Assembly (NCBI RefSeq): GCF_013297935.1
Contig: NZ_JAAFIX010000004.1
Location: 90,168 to 154,167, forward strand
Length of the DNA stretch: 64,000 bases
Direction of reading: 5' to 3'
DNA from: Rhodoferax sp.
GTDB lineage: Bacteria; Pseudomonadota; Gammaproteobacteria; Burkholderiales; Burkholderiaceae_C
The notes under the pieces were generated by a model, which saw nothing but the letters and a program-made list of their open reading frames with translations, searched no databases and was not told the origin of the DNA. The position numbers and the translations under genes are program-made. Shown here piece after piece: positions 9,562 to 18,626 of this stretch (positions within the stretch are counted from its first letter, which is position 1; the number at the start of each line of letters is the position of its first letter).

Positions 9562-10050
9562 TTATTTCAAAGATTCCTTGACCTTCTCCAGCGCAGCCAT
9601 AGCGCACTGCTCGTCCAGGTGGCCGCCGGGTGCGCCGCCCACGCCTACGGCGCCAATCACTTCGTTACCCACCTTGACCGGCACACCGCCACCCACCAGC
9701 AAGAAACCGGGGATGTAGACCAAGTTAGCCGCGGCCGGGTTCTTCTGGGCGCCTTCCATCATGGCCAGGGTGGTGTTTTTGGCAGAGGCCGAGGTAAAGG
9801 CTTTTTGCTGGCTGGCGGCCAAGGTGTGGGGGCCAGCGTTGTCGGCGCGTTGCACGGTGCGCACGGTGCCCGCACGGTCTACCACGGTGGCGGTCACAGC
9901 GTAGCCGCTGGTGGTGCAGGCAGCCACCGTGGCGGTGGCAATCTGGTTCGCCAGCTCCAGCGACATGTTGCGCTCGGTGCGCACAGCTTGTGCACTGGCT
10001 GCGCCGGCAACGGTGGAAAGAATCAAAGCGAGGAGGTGGGAAGTACGCAT
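9562..10050 (-). CDS. Secreted HbpS/GlcG-family (DUF336) heme-binding-like protein
   Basis: 162 residues from ATG 10050, which has GGAG 8 bp upstream. A signal peptide (LLALILSTVAGAASA) precedes a GlcG/HbpS domain, recognisable by VVDRAGTVRTVQRADNAGPHTL and GGGVPVKVGNEVIGAVGVGGAPGG. Members bind heme or small ligands; the biochemical role of most proteobacterial members is unknown. It lies 133 bp downstream of a histidine kinase/response regulator pair on the same strand. This resembles the Streptomyces HbpS-SenS-SenR arrangement, in which a secreted HbpS modulates the sensor kinase. Confidence 0.85.
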   Translation of the reverse strand: MRTSHLLALILSTVAGAASAQAVRTERNMSLELANQIATATVAACTTSGYAVTATVVDRAGTVRTVQRADNAGPHTLAASQQKAFTSASAKNTTLAMMEGAQKNPAAANLVYIPGFLLVGGGVPVKVGNEVIGAVGVGGAPGGHLDEQCAMAALEKVKESLK

Positions 10051-10183
10051 GGAATGCTCCGGATAGTGAGGGGTACAAGCGGTTCGATCAACCGTGTACG
10101 TACTGTAAAAATCCGGGTGCACATTGCCCATTCGTAGCGCTACGCCCGCACCTCCGTAGAACTACGGAGTCAGTCCCGCCGGG

Positions 10184-10813
10184 TCAGGTGGCGATGTCTT
10201 CGTCGACCAGCGCCGCGTACTGGCGCACCAGCTGCGCCAGTGACTCAATCTCCAGCTTGGCGAAGAGGTTGGCGCGGTGGGTTTCTATGGTGCGGGGGGA
10301 CACGTTGAGCGCGCGGCCAATCTCTTTGTTGGTCAGCCCGGACACGATCAGGCCCAGCACCTCGCGCTCGCGTTCCGACAGTTGGGCGTAGCGCTGGCGC
10401 GTGACGCGGTCGGCCTGGTTGCGTTGGCGGGACTGCACATGCTGGCGCACGGCGGTTTGCAGCGCTTCAAGCAAGCGCTCGTCGTCTACCGGCTTCTCCA
10501 GAAACTCGGCGGCGCCGGACTTGAAAGCGCGGCGGCACATGTCGATGGTGCCGTGCCCCGTGAGCATGATGACCGGCTGGTCCACCTTTTGTGCCATCAG
10601 GGTGTCGAGCACTGTGAGCCCGCTGATGCCGGGCATGCGCACATCGAGCACGATGGCACCAATGCCTTCGCGGTCAAAAGAGTCGATAAAGGTCTGCGGG
10701 TCGCCCCACGGCTGCACGCGCAAGCCTACGGTGCTGATCAGCAAGGCCAAGCTGCTGCGCACGGCTTCGTCATCGTCGATCAGGTGGATGAGCGGGGAGA
10801 GCGGTCCGGTCAT
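10184..10813 (-). CDS. FixJ-type response regulator (REC + LuxR HTH)
   Basis: 209 residues. The receiver domain at 1-120 has the acidic pocket DDD at 13-15, the phospho-acceptor D57 in IVLDVRMPG and the conserved lysine in FLEKPVDD. A LuxR/GerE helix-turn-helix follows at about 140-205 ([22 protein letters not shown]). Its ATG overlaps the end of the kinase gene by 4 bp (ATGA), so the two are translationally coupled. Targets are unknown; the HbpS/GlcG-like gene just downstream is a candidate. Confidence 0.92.
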   Translation of the reverse strand: MTGPLSPLIHLIDDDEAVRSSLALLISTVGLRVQPWGDPQTFIDSFDREGIGAIVLDVRMPGISGLTVLDTLMAQKVDQPVIMLTGHGTIDMCRRAFKSGAAEFLEKPVDDERLLEALQTAVRQHVQSRQRNQADRVTRQRYAQLSEREREVLGLIVSGLTNKEIGRALNVSPRTIETHRANLFAKLEIESLAQLVRQYAALVDEDIAT

Positions 10814-12282
10814 GGGGCGCGCGTGGCGAGGGGCATTTGCAGGGTGAACTCAGCGCCTTGCGCGGAGTGGTTGGCCGCGCTCAGGTGCGCCCCCATGCCC
10901 TGCGCCAAAGATTCACACAGGCTCAAGCCCAGACCCAAGCCCCCTTCACGGGTGGAGAAAAAGGGTTCAAACACCTTGGCCAGAGCGTCCGGCGGGATGC
11001 CCGGCCCGCTGTCTTGCACCCGCAGCTCCCCGTAGGTGGCGGTGTGGCTCAGCAGCAGCTGCAGGCTGCGCGCCGCCGGTGGCACCTGCTCCATGGCTTG
11101 CAGCGCGTTGGTCAGCAGGTTGTGGATGATTTGCTCCAGCGCGACCGGGTCGGCCTGCACCAGGAAGGGCGCTCCGTCCAGGGTCAGCACGGGCGCGCAG
11201 CGGCTGCGCTGCAGCTCGGGCTCCAGCAGGTACAGCGCGTGCTGGCAGGCCGCGTGCAGGTCCACGCTTTGCACCGCTGCGGCGCTGCCAGGGCGCTCGA
11301 CCGTGCGGCGCAGGCGCCCCACCACATCCGACGCACGGCGCGCCTGCTGGGCGGCCATGTGCATGGCGCTGCGGGCGGCGCTCAGGTCTGGCTCGGCGTC
11401 GTCCAGCAGGCGGCTGGCGGCCTGCGTGTTGGCCAAGATGGCGGTCAGGGGCTGGTTGATTTCGTGCGCCATGCCGGCTGCCAGCTCGCCCAAGGTGTTG
11501 AGCCGGGTGCGCTGTCCCACGCGCTGGCGTTCTTCCTCGCGGCGCTGTTGTGTGCGTTGCTGCACCAGCATGCGACCGCGCAGCAAGGCCAGCGCAATGG
11601 CGCCTGCGCTGATCAGCATATAGGTCCATGGCAACGCGGACCACGGCACGTGCAGGCGCGACACCACCTCAAACGGCTGGCTCTCTGCGGCCAGCACTTT
11701 GCGGGCTGCGAAGGTCCAGCCTGCATCCTCAGGGGCAAAAGAGCGACCGGCTTGCACGGTGTACCTCTTGTCGCCCAAATCCAGGCGCACTTGCACCGGG
11801 CTGGTGTCCGGCTTCATGGGCCATTCGGTCCACGGCACCATGTTGCGCAGGGCAATGGTCAGGGCATAGCTGTCCGGCTGCGCGGCCAGCACCAGCTGGT
11901 ATGTGCCTTTTTGCAGGTCCACATCGGCCAGTACCGCGCGCTTGAGACGCAGGGACTCGGCTTCGGCCTTGGCAATTTCGGGCGAGGGCCAGGCTTCAGT
12001 CGCGCCCCGGTGGGCGGCCGCCGCAATCTGGCCATACAGCGCGGGCAAGCGTTGCTCGGGCCGGTCGGCCGCATTGCCCCCGTGCAGCAGCGCCAGCGTG
12101 GCCAGAATGGCATCGTGCTGCACCACCTGCTGGCTGAGCAAGCGGTGCACGATGCGGGCGTTGGTGTCGAACACATCTTGCTGGCGCGCCAGCTCCCCGC
12201 GCGCGATGTAAACACCGCTCAACAGCGACAGCACCGCCCAGGCGAGCAGCCACAATCGGAGGCGTTGAAGGTGTGCAAACAT
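10810..12282 (-). CDS. Membrane sensor histidine kinase
   Basis: 490 residues. TM1 is at about 9-27, a periplasmic sensor domain of about 190 residues follows, and TM2 is near 218-235. The cytoplasmic part has a HisKA H-box [11 protein letters not shown] (H273) and an HATPase_c domain with the N-box [11 protein letters not shown] and the G-boxes DSGPGIP and GLGLGLSL. The MAHEINQPL box is typical of FixL/DctB-like kinases that pair with FixJ/NtrC-type regulators, which fits the overlapping downstream gene. The ligand is unknown. It is divergent from dtd with 66 bp between the starts. Confidence 0.92.
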   Translation of the reverse strand: MFAHLQRLRLWLLAWAVLSLLSGVYIARGELARQQDVFDTNARIVHRLLSQQVVQHDAILATLALLHGGNAADRPEQRLPALYGQIAAAAHRGATEAWPSPEIAKAEAESLRLKRAVLADVDLQKGTYQLVLAAQPDSYALTIALRNMVPWTEWPMKPDTSPVQVRLDLGDKRYTVQAGRSFAPEDAGWTFAARKVLAAESQPFEVVSRLHVPWSALPWTYMLISAGAIALALLRGRMLVQQRTQQRREEERQRVGQRTRLNTLGELAAGMAHEINQPLTAILANTQAASRLLDDAEPDLSAARSAMHMAAQQARRASDVVGRLRRTVERPGSAAAVQSVDLHAACQHALYLLEPELQRSRCAPVLTLDGAPFLVQADPVALEQIIHNLLTNALQAMEQVPPAARSLQLLLSHTATYGELRVQDSGPGIPPDALAKVFEPFFSTREGGLGLGLSLCESLAQGMGAHLSAANHSAQGAEFTLQMPLATRAP

Positions 12283-12348
12283 GATGATTCATTGTGGCAC
12301 AGGGGTACGCGGCACCATGGCCGCCAACAGGTTTCAAGGGGACTCGGG

Positions 12349-12813
12349 ATGATGGCTTTGGTACAGCGCGTGCGCCGCGCACAAGTGGTGGTGGACGGCG
12401 CTACGGTCGGCAAGATTGAGCAGGGGCTGCTGGTGCTGGTGTGCGCCGAGCAGGGTGACAGCGAGGCGCAGGCTGACAAGTTGCTGGCCAAGCTGCTCAA
12501 GCTGCGCATCTTCAGTGATGCAGAGGGCAAGATGAACCGCAGCGTGCAGGATTTGGACGGCGCAGGCCAGCACGGCGGCCTGCTGATCGTGAGCCAGTTC
12601 ACGCTGGCGGCCGACACGTCGGGCGGCAACCGGCCCAGCTTCAAGGCGGCTGCCGCGCCCGACGAGGGGCGGCGTTTGTACGACTATTTGGTGGCCCAGG
12701 CCCGCACCGTGCACCCCATCGTGCAGACCGGCATTTTTGCGGCGGACATGCAGGTGGAGCTGGTGAATGACGGGCCAGTAACGATTCCGATGCGGGTGGA
12801 ACCTGCTGTCTAG
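12349..12813 (+). CDS. dtd: D-aminoacyl-tRNA deacylase
   Basis: 154 residues starting [17 protein letters not shown] lies 7 bp upstream of ATG 12349, and the start matches the usual MIALLQRV pattern. The active-site motifs SQFTLAAD and the Gly-cisPro motif NDGPVT are present. Dtd hydrolyses D-aminoacyl-tRNAs such as D-Tyr-tRNA(Tyr) as a proofreading step. The same frame is open far upstream, but that stretch is only the antisense of the histidine kinase gene. Confidence 0.95.
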   Translation: MMALVQRVRRAQVVVDGATVGKIEQGLLVLVCAEQGDSEAQADKLLAKLLKLRIFSDAEGKMNRSVQDLDGAGQHGGLLIVSQFTLAADTSGGNRPSFKAAAAPDEGRRLYDYLVAQARTVHPIVQTGIFAADMQVELVNDGPVTIPMRVEPAV

Positions 12814-12814
12814 A

Positions 12815-12874
12815 TGCTATGCATTTAGTAGCGACTCGCGCATTTTCTATAAGGGCTAGAGGCCTAAAAGACTC
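12815..12874 (+). repeat. Dispersed AGCTGCTCGCGCA repeat, copy B (intergenic)
   Basis: GCTATGCATTTAGTAGCGAC, then TCGCGCA, then AAGGGCTAGAGGCC and AAAAGACTC. It begins 2 bp after the dtd stop. The AAAAGACTC end is shared with copy I. Confidence 0.75.
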
Positions 12875-12974
12875 AAAAAGCTGAGCGCCCGCTCCCCATC
12901 GAAGGCCCCTGCAAGCGAGGGCTCATGCCGCGGCATGTCGCGGTGAATTCACGCGCGGTCCCGATAATTTGCGC

Positions 12975-13373
12975 ATGAAAATCGCACTCGCTATCGGAAC
13001 AGTCTTTCTCGCCCTGTTGTGGACCGGCTTTATCGCCCTCTCAGCGGCCTTGGCCAACTGGGTGGCGGGCCAAGGCGTGGACCTGCAAGGCGGGCTTCAG
13101 ACCATCGCCCAGTGGCCGCTGCCCCCATGGATCGCGCTGTGGACCGACGCGGGCACCGCGGAAGCAGTGCGGGCAAGCATCGTGTGGTCCGTGGAAATGC
13201 TGGGCGCTGCCATGCCTTGGATCACGCCGCTGCTGGATTGGGTAGCCCCGCTGTTGTGGGTGATCTGGACCTTCGGCATGGTGGCTCTGGTGGTGTTGGC
13301 TGCCGTGTGCTTGCTGCTGATCGGGCGTATGCGTAAGCGCGCAACCATCGGCAGGACACGTTACGCTGATTGA
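12975..13373 (+). CDS. Small hypothetical membrane protein
   Basis: 132 residues from ATG 12975 (a TTG at 12969 is an alternative). There is an N-terminal transmembrane segment (IALAIGTVFLALLWTGFIAL) and a strong C-terminal one (LLWVIWTFGMVALVVLAAVCLLLIG) ending in a basic tail. The middle is Trp-rich and amphipathic. I do not recognise a family or a function. It stands alone between copy B of the dispersed repeat and a long inverted repeat. Confidence 0.7.
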   Translation: MKIALAIGTVFLALLWTGFIALSAALANWVAGQGVDLQGGLQTIAQWPLPPWIALWTDAGTAEAVRASIVWSVEMLGAAMPWITPLLDWVAPLLWVIWTFGMVALVVLAAVCLLLIGRMRKRATIGRTRYAD

Positions 13374-13415
13374 GGCCCGCAGGCCCGCTCTCGCAAACAA
13401 TAACCCGCAGGAGGC

Positions 13416-13491
13416 GCTGCCTCGGGTGTTTTGCGCAGGTCAAGGAGGAGCGCGTAGCGCGGGGGACACGGAGCAAAGCGCCCGAGGCAGC
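13416..13491. other. Long intergenic hairpin (19-bp stem)
   Basis: Positions 13416-13434 pair with 13473-13491 over 19 bp, 17 Watson-Crick and 2 G-T. The outer 11 bp (GCTGCCTCGGG / CCCGAGGCAGC) are perfect. The 38-nt loop contains a further GC-rich mini-hairpin (GCGC GTA GCGC). It sits between the 3' ends of the convergent membrane-protein gene and ybeY and has no T-tract. It could be a bidirectional transcription barrier, a REP-like element or a structured RNA. Confidence 0.6.
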
Positions 13492-13518
13492 TACTCCGGA
13501 GCGCAATTTCAAGCCAAG

Positions 13519-13962
13519 TCAATACGGATTCTTAAACCCCAACCGCGCCATGATCTCGCTCTCGCGCAGCTCCATCACTTCCGCGTCTTCATCCAACTCG
13601 TGGTCCCAGCCCTGGGCGTGCAGGGTGCCGTGGACGATCATGTGGGCGTAGTGGGCTTCCAGTGTTTTCTTTTGCTCTTTGGCTTCCTTGGCAATGACCG
13701 GCGCGCACAGCACTAGGTCGGCGGTGACAGGCTCTTGGGTGTAGTCGAAGGTCAGCACGTTGGTGGCGTAGTCCTTCTGGCGGTAGTCGCGGTTCAAGGT
13801 CTGGCCTTCTTCGGCGTCCACGATGCGCACGGTGATTTCGCCGTCCACTTCCAGGGTGTTGCGGATCCAGCGGATGACTTTGTGGCGCTTGAGTGCCTCG
13901 CGGTGTTTGTCGGCATCTTGGATTTTGCCGAATTGCAGGGAAAGGCTGAGTTCTGGAAGCAT
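13519..13962 (-). CDS. ybeY: Endoribonuclease YbeY
   Basis: 147 residues with the zinc signature [11 protein letters not shown] near 111-121 (family HGxLHLxGYDH). YbeY works in 16S rRNA 3' maturation and late 70S quality control. It follows phoH after 24 bp on the same strand, the conserved ybeZ-ybeY order. Confidence 0.95.
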   Translation of the reverse strand: MLPELSLSLQFGKIQDADKHREALKRHKVIRWIRNTLEVDGEITVRIVDAEEGQTLNRDYRQKDYATNVLTFDYTQEPVTADLVLCAPVIAKEAKEQKKTLEAHYAHMIVHGTLHAQGWDHELDEDAEVMELRESEIMARLGFKNPY

Positions 13963-13986
13963 GGGGTTCAGTGGATTAAAAAAGGT

Positions 13987-15009
13987 TTAGCTGCGGCGCA
14001 CGGTTCGTGATGCAGTGCGCGTTTTGGGCAAGCCCACGCGGGGGAGTTCGGGCTCCGGCTCCGGAATGGCAATCTGCGGCAGGTCTTCCAGCCGCGCGGC
14101 CTCGTAGGCATCCACGATGCGGGCCACCAGCGGGTGGCGCACGATGTCGGAACTGGTCAGGCGGGTGATGGCAATGCCCGGCGTGCGGCGCAGAATGCGC
14201 TCGGCCTCCACCAAGCCGCTCATCTGCGCTTTGGGCAGGTCGATCTGGCTCACGTCCCCGGTGATCACCGTCTTGGTGCCGAAGCCCACGCGGGTCAAAA
14301 ACATTTTCATTTGCTCGGGCGTGGTGTTTTGCGCCTCGTCCAAGATTACAAACGCGTTGTTCAGCGTGCGCCCGCGCATGAAGGCTAGGGGTGCGATTTC
14401 CAGCTGCTGGCGCTCAAACGCTTTGTGCACCTGGTCGTAGCCCATCAGGTCGTAGAGCGCGTCGTACAGGGGGCGCAGATACGGGTCCACCTTCTGGTTC
14501 AGATCGCCGGGCAAAAAGCCCAGGCGCTCACCTGCTTCTACCGCGGGGCGGGTCAGCACAATGCGTTGCACACTGCTCCGCTGCAGCGCGTCTACGGCCG
14601 CAGCCACGGCTAGGTAGGTCTTGCCGGTGCCGGCGGGGCCGATGCCGAAGGTGATGTCGAACTCGGCAATGTTGTCCAGGTACAGGGCCTGGTTCTGGCT
14701 GCAGGGTTTGAGGTCCGCACGGCGGGTCGAGAGGCTGGGGCCGCCGTCGTCCATGCCGCCATCGCCACTGAGCATGAGCTGCACGGTGCTGGCGGCAATC
14801 GGGCGGCCGGCAATCTCGTACATCGCTTGCAACATTTCCATGGCGCGCTGGGCTTTGTCCTTGGGCCCTTCGACCTTGAACTGCTCATGCCGGTGCGCGA
14901 TTTTGACCGCCAGCTCGCGCTCAATGGTGCGCAGGTGCTCGTCGGTCGGGCCGCACAGGTGCGAGAGGCGGGTGTTGTTGAGTGGGGTGAAGATGTGTTT
15001 GAGAATCAA
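13987..15009 (-). CDS. PhoH family ATPase (YbeZ)
   Basis: 340 residues. An N-terminal KH-like region is followed by a P-loop ATPase core with Walker A GPAGTGKT and Walker [10 protein letters not shown]. YbeZ is an RNA-associated NTPase linked to YbeY in ribosome maturation. It is the first gene of the ybeZ-ybeY operon and is divergent from ruvA, with a 121-bp gap. The Asp/Pro/Glu-rich C-terminal tail is ordinary for the family. Confidence 0.93.
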   Translation of the reverse strand: MILKHIFTPLNNTRLSHLCGPTDEHLRTIERELAVKIAHRHEQFKVEGPKDKAQRAMEMLQAMYEIAGRPIAASTVQLMLSGDGGMDDGGPSLSTRRADLKPCSQNQALYLDNIAEFDITFGIGPAGTGKTYLAVAAAVDALQRSSVQRIVLTRPAVEAGERLGFLPGDLNQKVDPYLRPLYDALYDLMGYDQVHKAFERQQLEIAPLAFMRGRTLNNAFVILDEAQNTTPEQMKMFLTRVGFGTKTVITGDVSQIDLPKAQMSGLVEAERILRRTPGIAITRLTSSDIVRHPLVARIVDAYEAARLEDLPQIAIPEPEPELPRVGLPKTRTASRTVRRS

Positions 15010-15130
15010 GCTGATAATCCGGCAAAGCAGAGGACTGCAACAGGGGCGTCACAGGTGCGCCCCCCCCGCATTGTCCCTAATGTTGGCCCCCACGGCCACC
15101 CACCACCCCAAGAACCCCGGACTCCGCACC

Positions 15131-15703
15131 ATGATCGGCAAACTCACAGGCATCGTCAGCGACAAAAATCCACCGCAAGTCATCATCGACTGCGGCGGCG
15201 TGGGCTACGAGGTGCAGGTGCCCATGAGCACCTTTTACAACCTGCCGGCTGATGGCAACAAGGTCACGCTGCTCACGCACTTTGTGGTTCGCGAAGACGC
15301 GCAAATCTTGTACGGCTTTGCCACCAGCACCGAGCGTGAAGCCTTCCGCGAACTCATCAAGATTTCAGGGGTCGGGCCGCGCACTGCGCTGTCGATTCTG
15401 TCGGGCTTGAGCGTAGGGGACTTGGCGCAGGCGGTGACTAGCCAGGAGGCGGGGCGACTCGTGAAGGTACCGGGTATTGGTAAAAAGACGGCCGAGCGCT
15501 TGCTGCTGGAACTCAAAGGCAAGTTGGGGGCAGATCTTGGGCTGCCTTTGGGCGCCGTGGGCGATGCGCAGTCTGACATCTTGCAGGCGCTGCTGGCGCT
15601 GGGCTACAGCGACAAAGAGGCCGCTGCTGCGCTGAAGGCCCTGCCCAAGGATGTGGGTGTCAGCGATGGTATCAAGATGGCACTCAAATCTTTGGCCAAA
15701 TAG
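15131..15703 (+). CDS. ruvA: Holliday junction helicase subunit RuvA
   Basis: 190 residues from ATG 15131 (MIGKLTGIV). The OB-fold domain I, the helix-hairpin-helix repeats (ISGVGPRTA and [12 protein letters not shown]) and the C-terminal RuvB-contacting three-helix domain are all present. The tetramer binds four-way junctions and loads RuvB. It is unusual that ruvB is not directly downstream: it is 1.7 kb away with a DUF1161 gene and an opposite-strand carbonic anhydrase between them. Confidence 0.97.
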   Translation: MIGKLTGIVSDKNPPQVIIDCGGVGYEVQVPMSTFYNLPADGNKVTLLTHFVVREDAQILYGFATSTEREAFRELIKISGVGPRTALSILSGLSVGDLAQAVTSQEAGRLVKVPGIGKKTAERLLLELKGKLGADLGLPLGAVGDAQSDILQALLALGYSDKEAAAALKALPKDVGVSDGIKMALKSLAK

Positions 15704-15756
15704 GGCACTGGCCCCGGTAATAATTGCGCGAGTAGCTATTATTTCTATAGCAAATA
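15704..15756 (-). repeat. Dispersed AGCTGCTCGCGCA repeat, copy C (intergenic)
   Basis: On the minus strand it reads GCTATAGAAATAATAGCTAC, then TCGCGCA, then ACCGGGGCC. It lies directly after the ruvA stop. Confidence 0.7.
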
Positions 15757-15876
15757 GGGCCTTCGCCTGTGCGGGTTTGCGATAGGTGGGGCGGGGCGGG
15801 CACTTGGCTACTATGCGATGCAACGGCCCGCAGAGGCTGCACCATCCCACAGACTGACCGAGAGAGGAGCTTCCCC

Positions 15877-16107
15877 ATGAAAACTTTGCTGACCCTGAGC
15901 ACCCTGGCCCTTGCCCTGACGGGGGCCAATGCGTGGGCTGCCAAAGATTGCGAAGTTCTGAAAACCGAACTCAGCGCCAAAATCGAGTCCCACGGCGCCA
16001 AGAACTTCACCCTCGACGTCATGGACCGCGATGCCGACTCCGGCAAAAAGCGGGTGGTCGGCACCTGCGAAGCGGGCAAAAAGAAGATCGTCTACACCCG
16101 CAACTAA
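15877..16107 (+). CDS. DUF1161 family small secreted protein
   Basis: 76 residues from ATG 15877, with GAGAGGAG about 8 bp upstream. A signal peptide (LLTLSTLALALTGANAWA) precedes a mature part of about 55 residues with the DUF1161 pattern KDCEVLKTEL and VVGTCEAGKKKIVY, including two cysteines. It is presumably periplasmic. No function is established for the family. Confidence 0.85.
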   Translation: MKTLLTLSTLALALTGANAWAAKDCEVLKTELSAKIESHGAKNFTLDVMDRDADSGKKRVVGTCEAGKKKIVYTRN

Positions 16108-16111
16108 GCTG

Positions 16112-17215
16112 CTACTGGGCATCGCGCACGGGGCGCCCGTTAATGGGCTGCACCGGTCGCGCGTTGTTCGGGTAGAGCTGGGTGAAGAGGCGGAGCTGAT
16201 TGCGGCTGATGCTGACAGGTTGCTTCATCACCATCCACAGCACACCTTCCGAGCATGGGGGGGTGGTCAGTGAACCCATGAATTGGTAATAGCGCTGGTC
16301 GGCGGGCAAAAGCTCGTTGAGGTTGAGCAGTTCGCGCGGCATGCGCACCCGGTCGCCGGCGTCCAGCGGCATGTAGGTCCAGACCTTGTCGATCATCGGG
16401 TTGGTGGTGCCCGGGTCCAACAAAACGGCCACCACCGCCAATTGGCCTTCGTCATTTTTGTGCACCAGGTGCGCCACCATCGCAAAGCGCTTGAAGTTCA
16501 CGGCCTCTTCAGAGGGCGTGTGAAAGTGGAACTGCAGCAAGCGGTAGCGTGAGCCCCGCACGCTAATGCTGTTGTCGCCCTGGACATCGACCTGGATGGT
16601 GTGCCCGTTGTTCACCACAGTGCCATTGCTGGGCACATAGTTGAATTGCACCGCCTCGGCCGGGCCTTGTAAGGTCGTGCCGTCTTCAATGTTGATGGGG
16701 GACTGCCTCTTGCCCAGCGCACACAGGTTGAACTCCGGTTTGAGCTTGCCCCAGGCCTGGGGGCCGGTTTCGCCCTCGTAGGCCCAGTGGACTTCGCCGC
16801 CATGGGCATCGCCGGTCGTGGTGGGCATGTCACCGCCATGACCGGCGAGGGCAGCGGCACGTGCCTGGATGTATTGGCGGCTGTTGAGATTGTTGTCCCC
16901 TTTGCTGCCGCTGCCACTTCCCGCTTTGCTGCTGCCGGTGGCGGGCGAACCCCCGGCCCCGGGGACTTTGGACACATTGATGAGCAGCTTCTTTTTGCCG
17001 GCCACCTCAGTGCCCAGCGCTTCGCGGAGTTGGTCGCCCACCTCTTTGGGGTTGGAGGCGCTGGTCGCTGAAATTTCCCCCATCACCGGCTTTTTGGCGG
17101 GCTTGGCGGCAGCGGGCGGGTCATTGGCGAGTGCTATGCCTAGGGTCCCCAAAAGCAGCAGGGGGGCCGCACAGTAGCGCAACAGGTGGGCGGGTAGCGA
17201 GGGGCGGATGGGCAT
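16112..17215 (-). CDS. Alpha-class carbonic anhydrase with a long N-terminal extension
   Basis: 367 residues. A signal peptide (LLRYCAAPLLLLGTLGIALA) is followed by about 110 residues of low-complexity Ala/Gly/Ser/Lys sequence. The catalytic domain runs from about residue 140 (HWAYEGETGP) to the end. The zinc histidines are visible in QFHFHTPSE and AHLVH, and the substrate-pocket motif is SLTTPPCSEGVLW. It would hydrate CO2 in the periplasm. The extension is longer than in typical bacterial alpha enzymes (about 220-260 residues). The gene lies on the opposite strand between ruvA and ruvB. Confidence 0.93.
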   Translation of the reverse strand: MPIRPSLPAHLLRYCAAPLLLLGTLGIALANDPPAAAKPAKKPVMGEISATSASNPKEVGDQLREALGTEVAGKKKLLINVSKVPGAGGSPATGSSKAGSGSGSKGDNNLNSRQYIQARAAALAGHGGDMPTTTGDAHGGEVHWAYEGETGPQAWGKLKPEFNLCALGKRQSPINIEDGTTLQGPAEAVQFNYVPSNGTVVNNGHTIQVDVQGDNSISVRGSRYRLLQFHFHTPSEEAVNFKRFAMVAHLVHKNDEGQLAVVAVLLDPGTTNPMIDKVWTYMPLDAGDRVRMPRELLNLNELLPADQRYYQFMGSLTTPPCSEGVLWMVMKQPVSISRNQLRLFTQLYPNNARPVQPINGRPVRDAQ

Positions 17216-17396
17216 GTTGTACGCTGCCTTTCAAGCAAACACGGGTGCAGGTTTCAGGCGCCGGTAGCGGGGCGCACGAAGACGATGCGTTTTCTATCGG
17301 CAGTTTGCGCGCTTCACTTGAGCGGCGCAAGCCGCACGCTATAGTGGGCACCCCGCTTGGGGTTCTTGTTTTTTACTGCTTGGATAGGCCGCTGCT

Positions 17397-18464
17397 GTGA
17401 GCATTCAGACCGACGATTTTGCTGTTCCACCACCTCCTGCGTCGCGCATGGTGTCGGCGGCGCCTGTGTCCAGCAGTGAAGAGGCCATCGAACGTGCCCT
17501 GCGCCCCAAGCTGCTCGACGAATACGTGGGCCAGGCCAAGGTGCGCGAGCAGCTGGAAATTTTTATCGGTGCCGCCAAAAAGCGCGGGGAGGCGCTGGAC
17601 CATGTGCTGCTGTTCGGCCCGCCCGGTCTGGGCAAAACCACGCTCAGCCACATCATTGCCCATGAATTGGGCGTGAACCTGCGCCAGACATCGGGCCCGG
17701 TGCTCGAAAAGCCCAAGGACTTGGCAGCGCTGTTGACCAACCTGGAAAAGAACGACGTTCTCTTCATCGACGAAATTCACCGCCTTTCTGCGGTGGTGGA
17801 AGAAATTTTGTACCCCGCGCTGGAGGACTACAAGATCGACATCATGATCGGCGAGGGCCCGGCCGCCCGCTCCATCAAACTCGATTTACAGCCTTTCACA
17901 CTGGTGGGCGCCACCACGCGGGCCGGCATGCTGACCAACCCGCTGCGCGACCGCTTCGGCATCGTGGCGCGGCTGGAGTTTTATACGAATGAAGAGCTCG
18001 CCCGCATCGTCAAACGTAGTGCAGGCTTACTGGGCGTGCCCATGGACGAAGACGGTGGCTTTGAGATTGCCCGCCGCTCGCGCGGCACCCCGCGTATTGC
18101 CAACCGCCTGTTGCGCCGGGTGCGCGACTACGCCGAAGTCAAGGGCGACGGCAAGATCACGCTCGATATTGCCAACCGCGCACTCGCCATGCTGGACGTT
18201 GACCCGCAAGGCTTTGACCTGATGGACCGCAAGTTGCTGGAGGCCGTCATTCACCGCTTCGACGGCGGCCCCGTAGGGCTGGACAACATTGCGGCCAGCA
18301 TCGGGGAAGAGCGCGAAACCATTGAAGACGTGATCGAGCCTTACCTCATTCAACAAGGCTACCTGCAGCGCACCCCGCGTGGCCGCATTGCCACGCTAGC
18401 CGCTTACCGCCACCTGGGGGTGACGGCCCCGGCCGGGCCGGCGGTGGATTTGTTGGGCGATTAA
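17397..18464 (+). CDS. ruvB: Holliday junction branch-migration ATPase RuvB
   Basis: 355 residues from GTG 17397. It has Walker [10 protein letters not shown], Walker B FIDEIHR, the sensor region [18 protein letters not shown] and a C-terminal winged helix. It is the hexameric motor driven on RuvA-bound junctions. Because the carbonic anhydrase gene is antisense upstream, ruvB must have its own promoter in the 181-bp gap rather than being read from ruvA. Confidence 0.97.
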   Translation: MSIQTDDFAVPPPPASRMVSAAPVSSSEEAIERALRPKLLDEYVGQAKVREQLEIFIGAAKKRGEALDHVLLFGPPGLGKTTLSHIIAHELGVNLRQTSGPVLEKPKDLAALLTNLEKNDVLFIDEIHRLSAVVEEILYPALEDYKIDIMIGEGPAARSIKLDLQPFTLVGATTRAGMLTNPLRDRFGIVARLEFYTNEELARIVKRSAGLLGVPMDEDGGFEIARRSRGTPRIANRLLRRVRDYAEVKGDGKITLDIANRALAMLDVDPQGFDLMDRKLLEAVIHRFDGGPVGLDNIAASIGEERETIEDVIEPYLIQQGYLQRTPRGRIATLAAYRHLGVTAPAGPAVDLLGD

Positions 18465-18539
18465 GCGAAAGCTCACTGGAGCACTGCTGGTTGTCCCCTG
18501 CCGCATTAAGGGGCGCGGTGATGCCAGAATCTCAAGTAA

Positions 18540-18597
18540 AGATTTGTAAAATAAATCTAGAACACAGAAAAGCACACTAATCGCCACATCTCTGTGT
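18540..18597. promoter_or_regulatory. AT-rich region with two inverted repeats upstream of the J-like gene
   Basis: AGATTT / AAATCT (18540-18545 and 18553-18558) and ACACAGA / TCTGTGT (18562-18568 and 18591-18597) follow each other in an AT-rich stretch before the gene at 18627. TAAAAT inside the first could be a -10 box. Operator function is a guess. Confidence 0.3.
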
Positions 18598-18626
18598 GGA
18601 CTTGGTGATGATCACAGGGAATAAAA

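Noticed and set aside
10837..12348. A very long open plus-strand frame upstream of and continuous with dtd
   Set aside because: It is antisense to the histidine kinase gene, which has clear domains; high GC third positions keep the opposite strand open. Only the last 154 codons (Dtd) are real.
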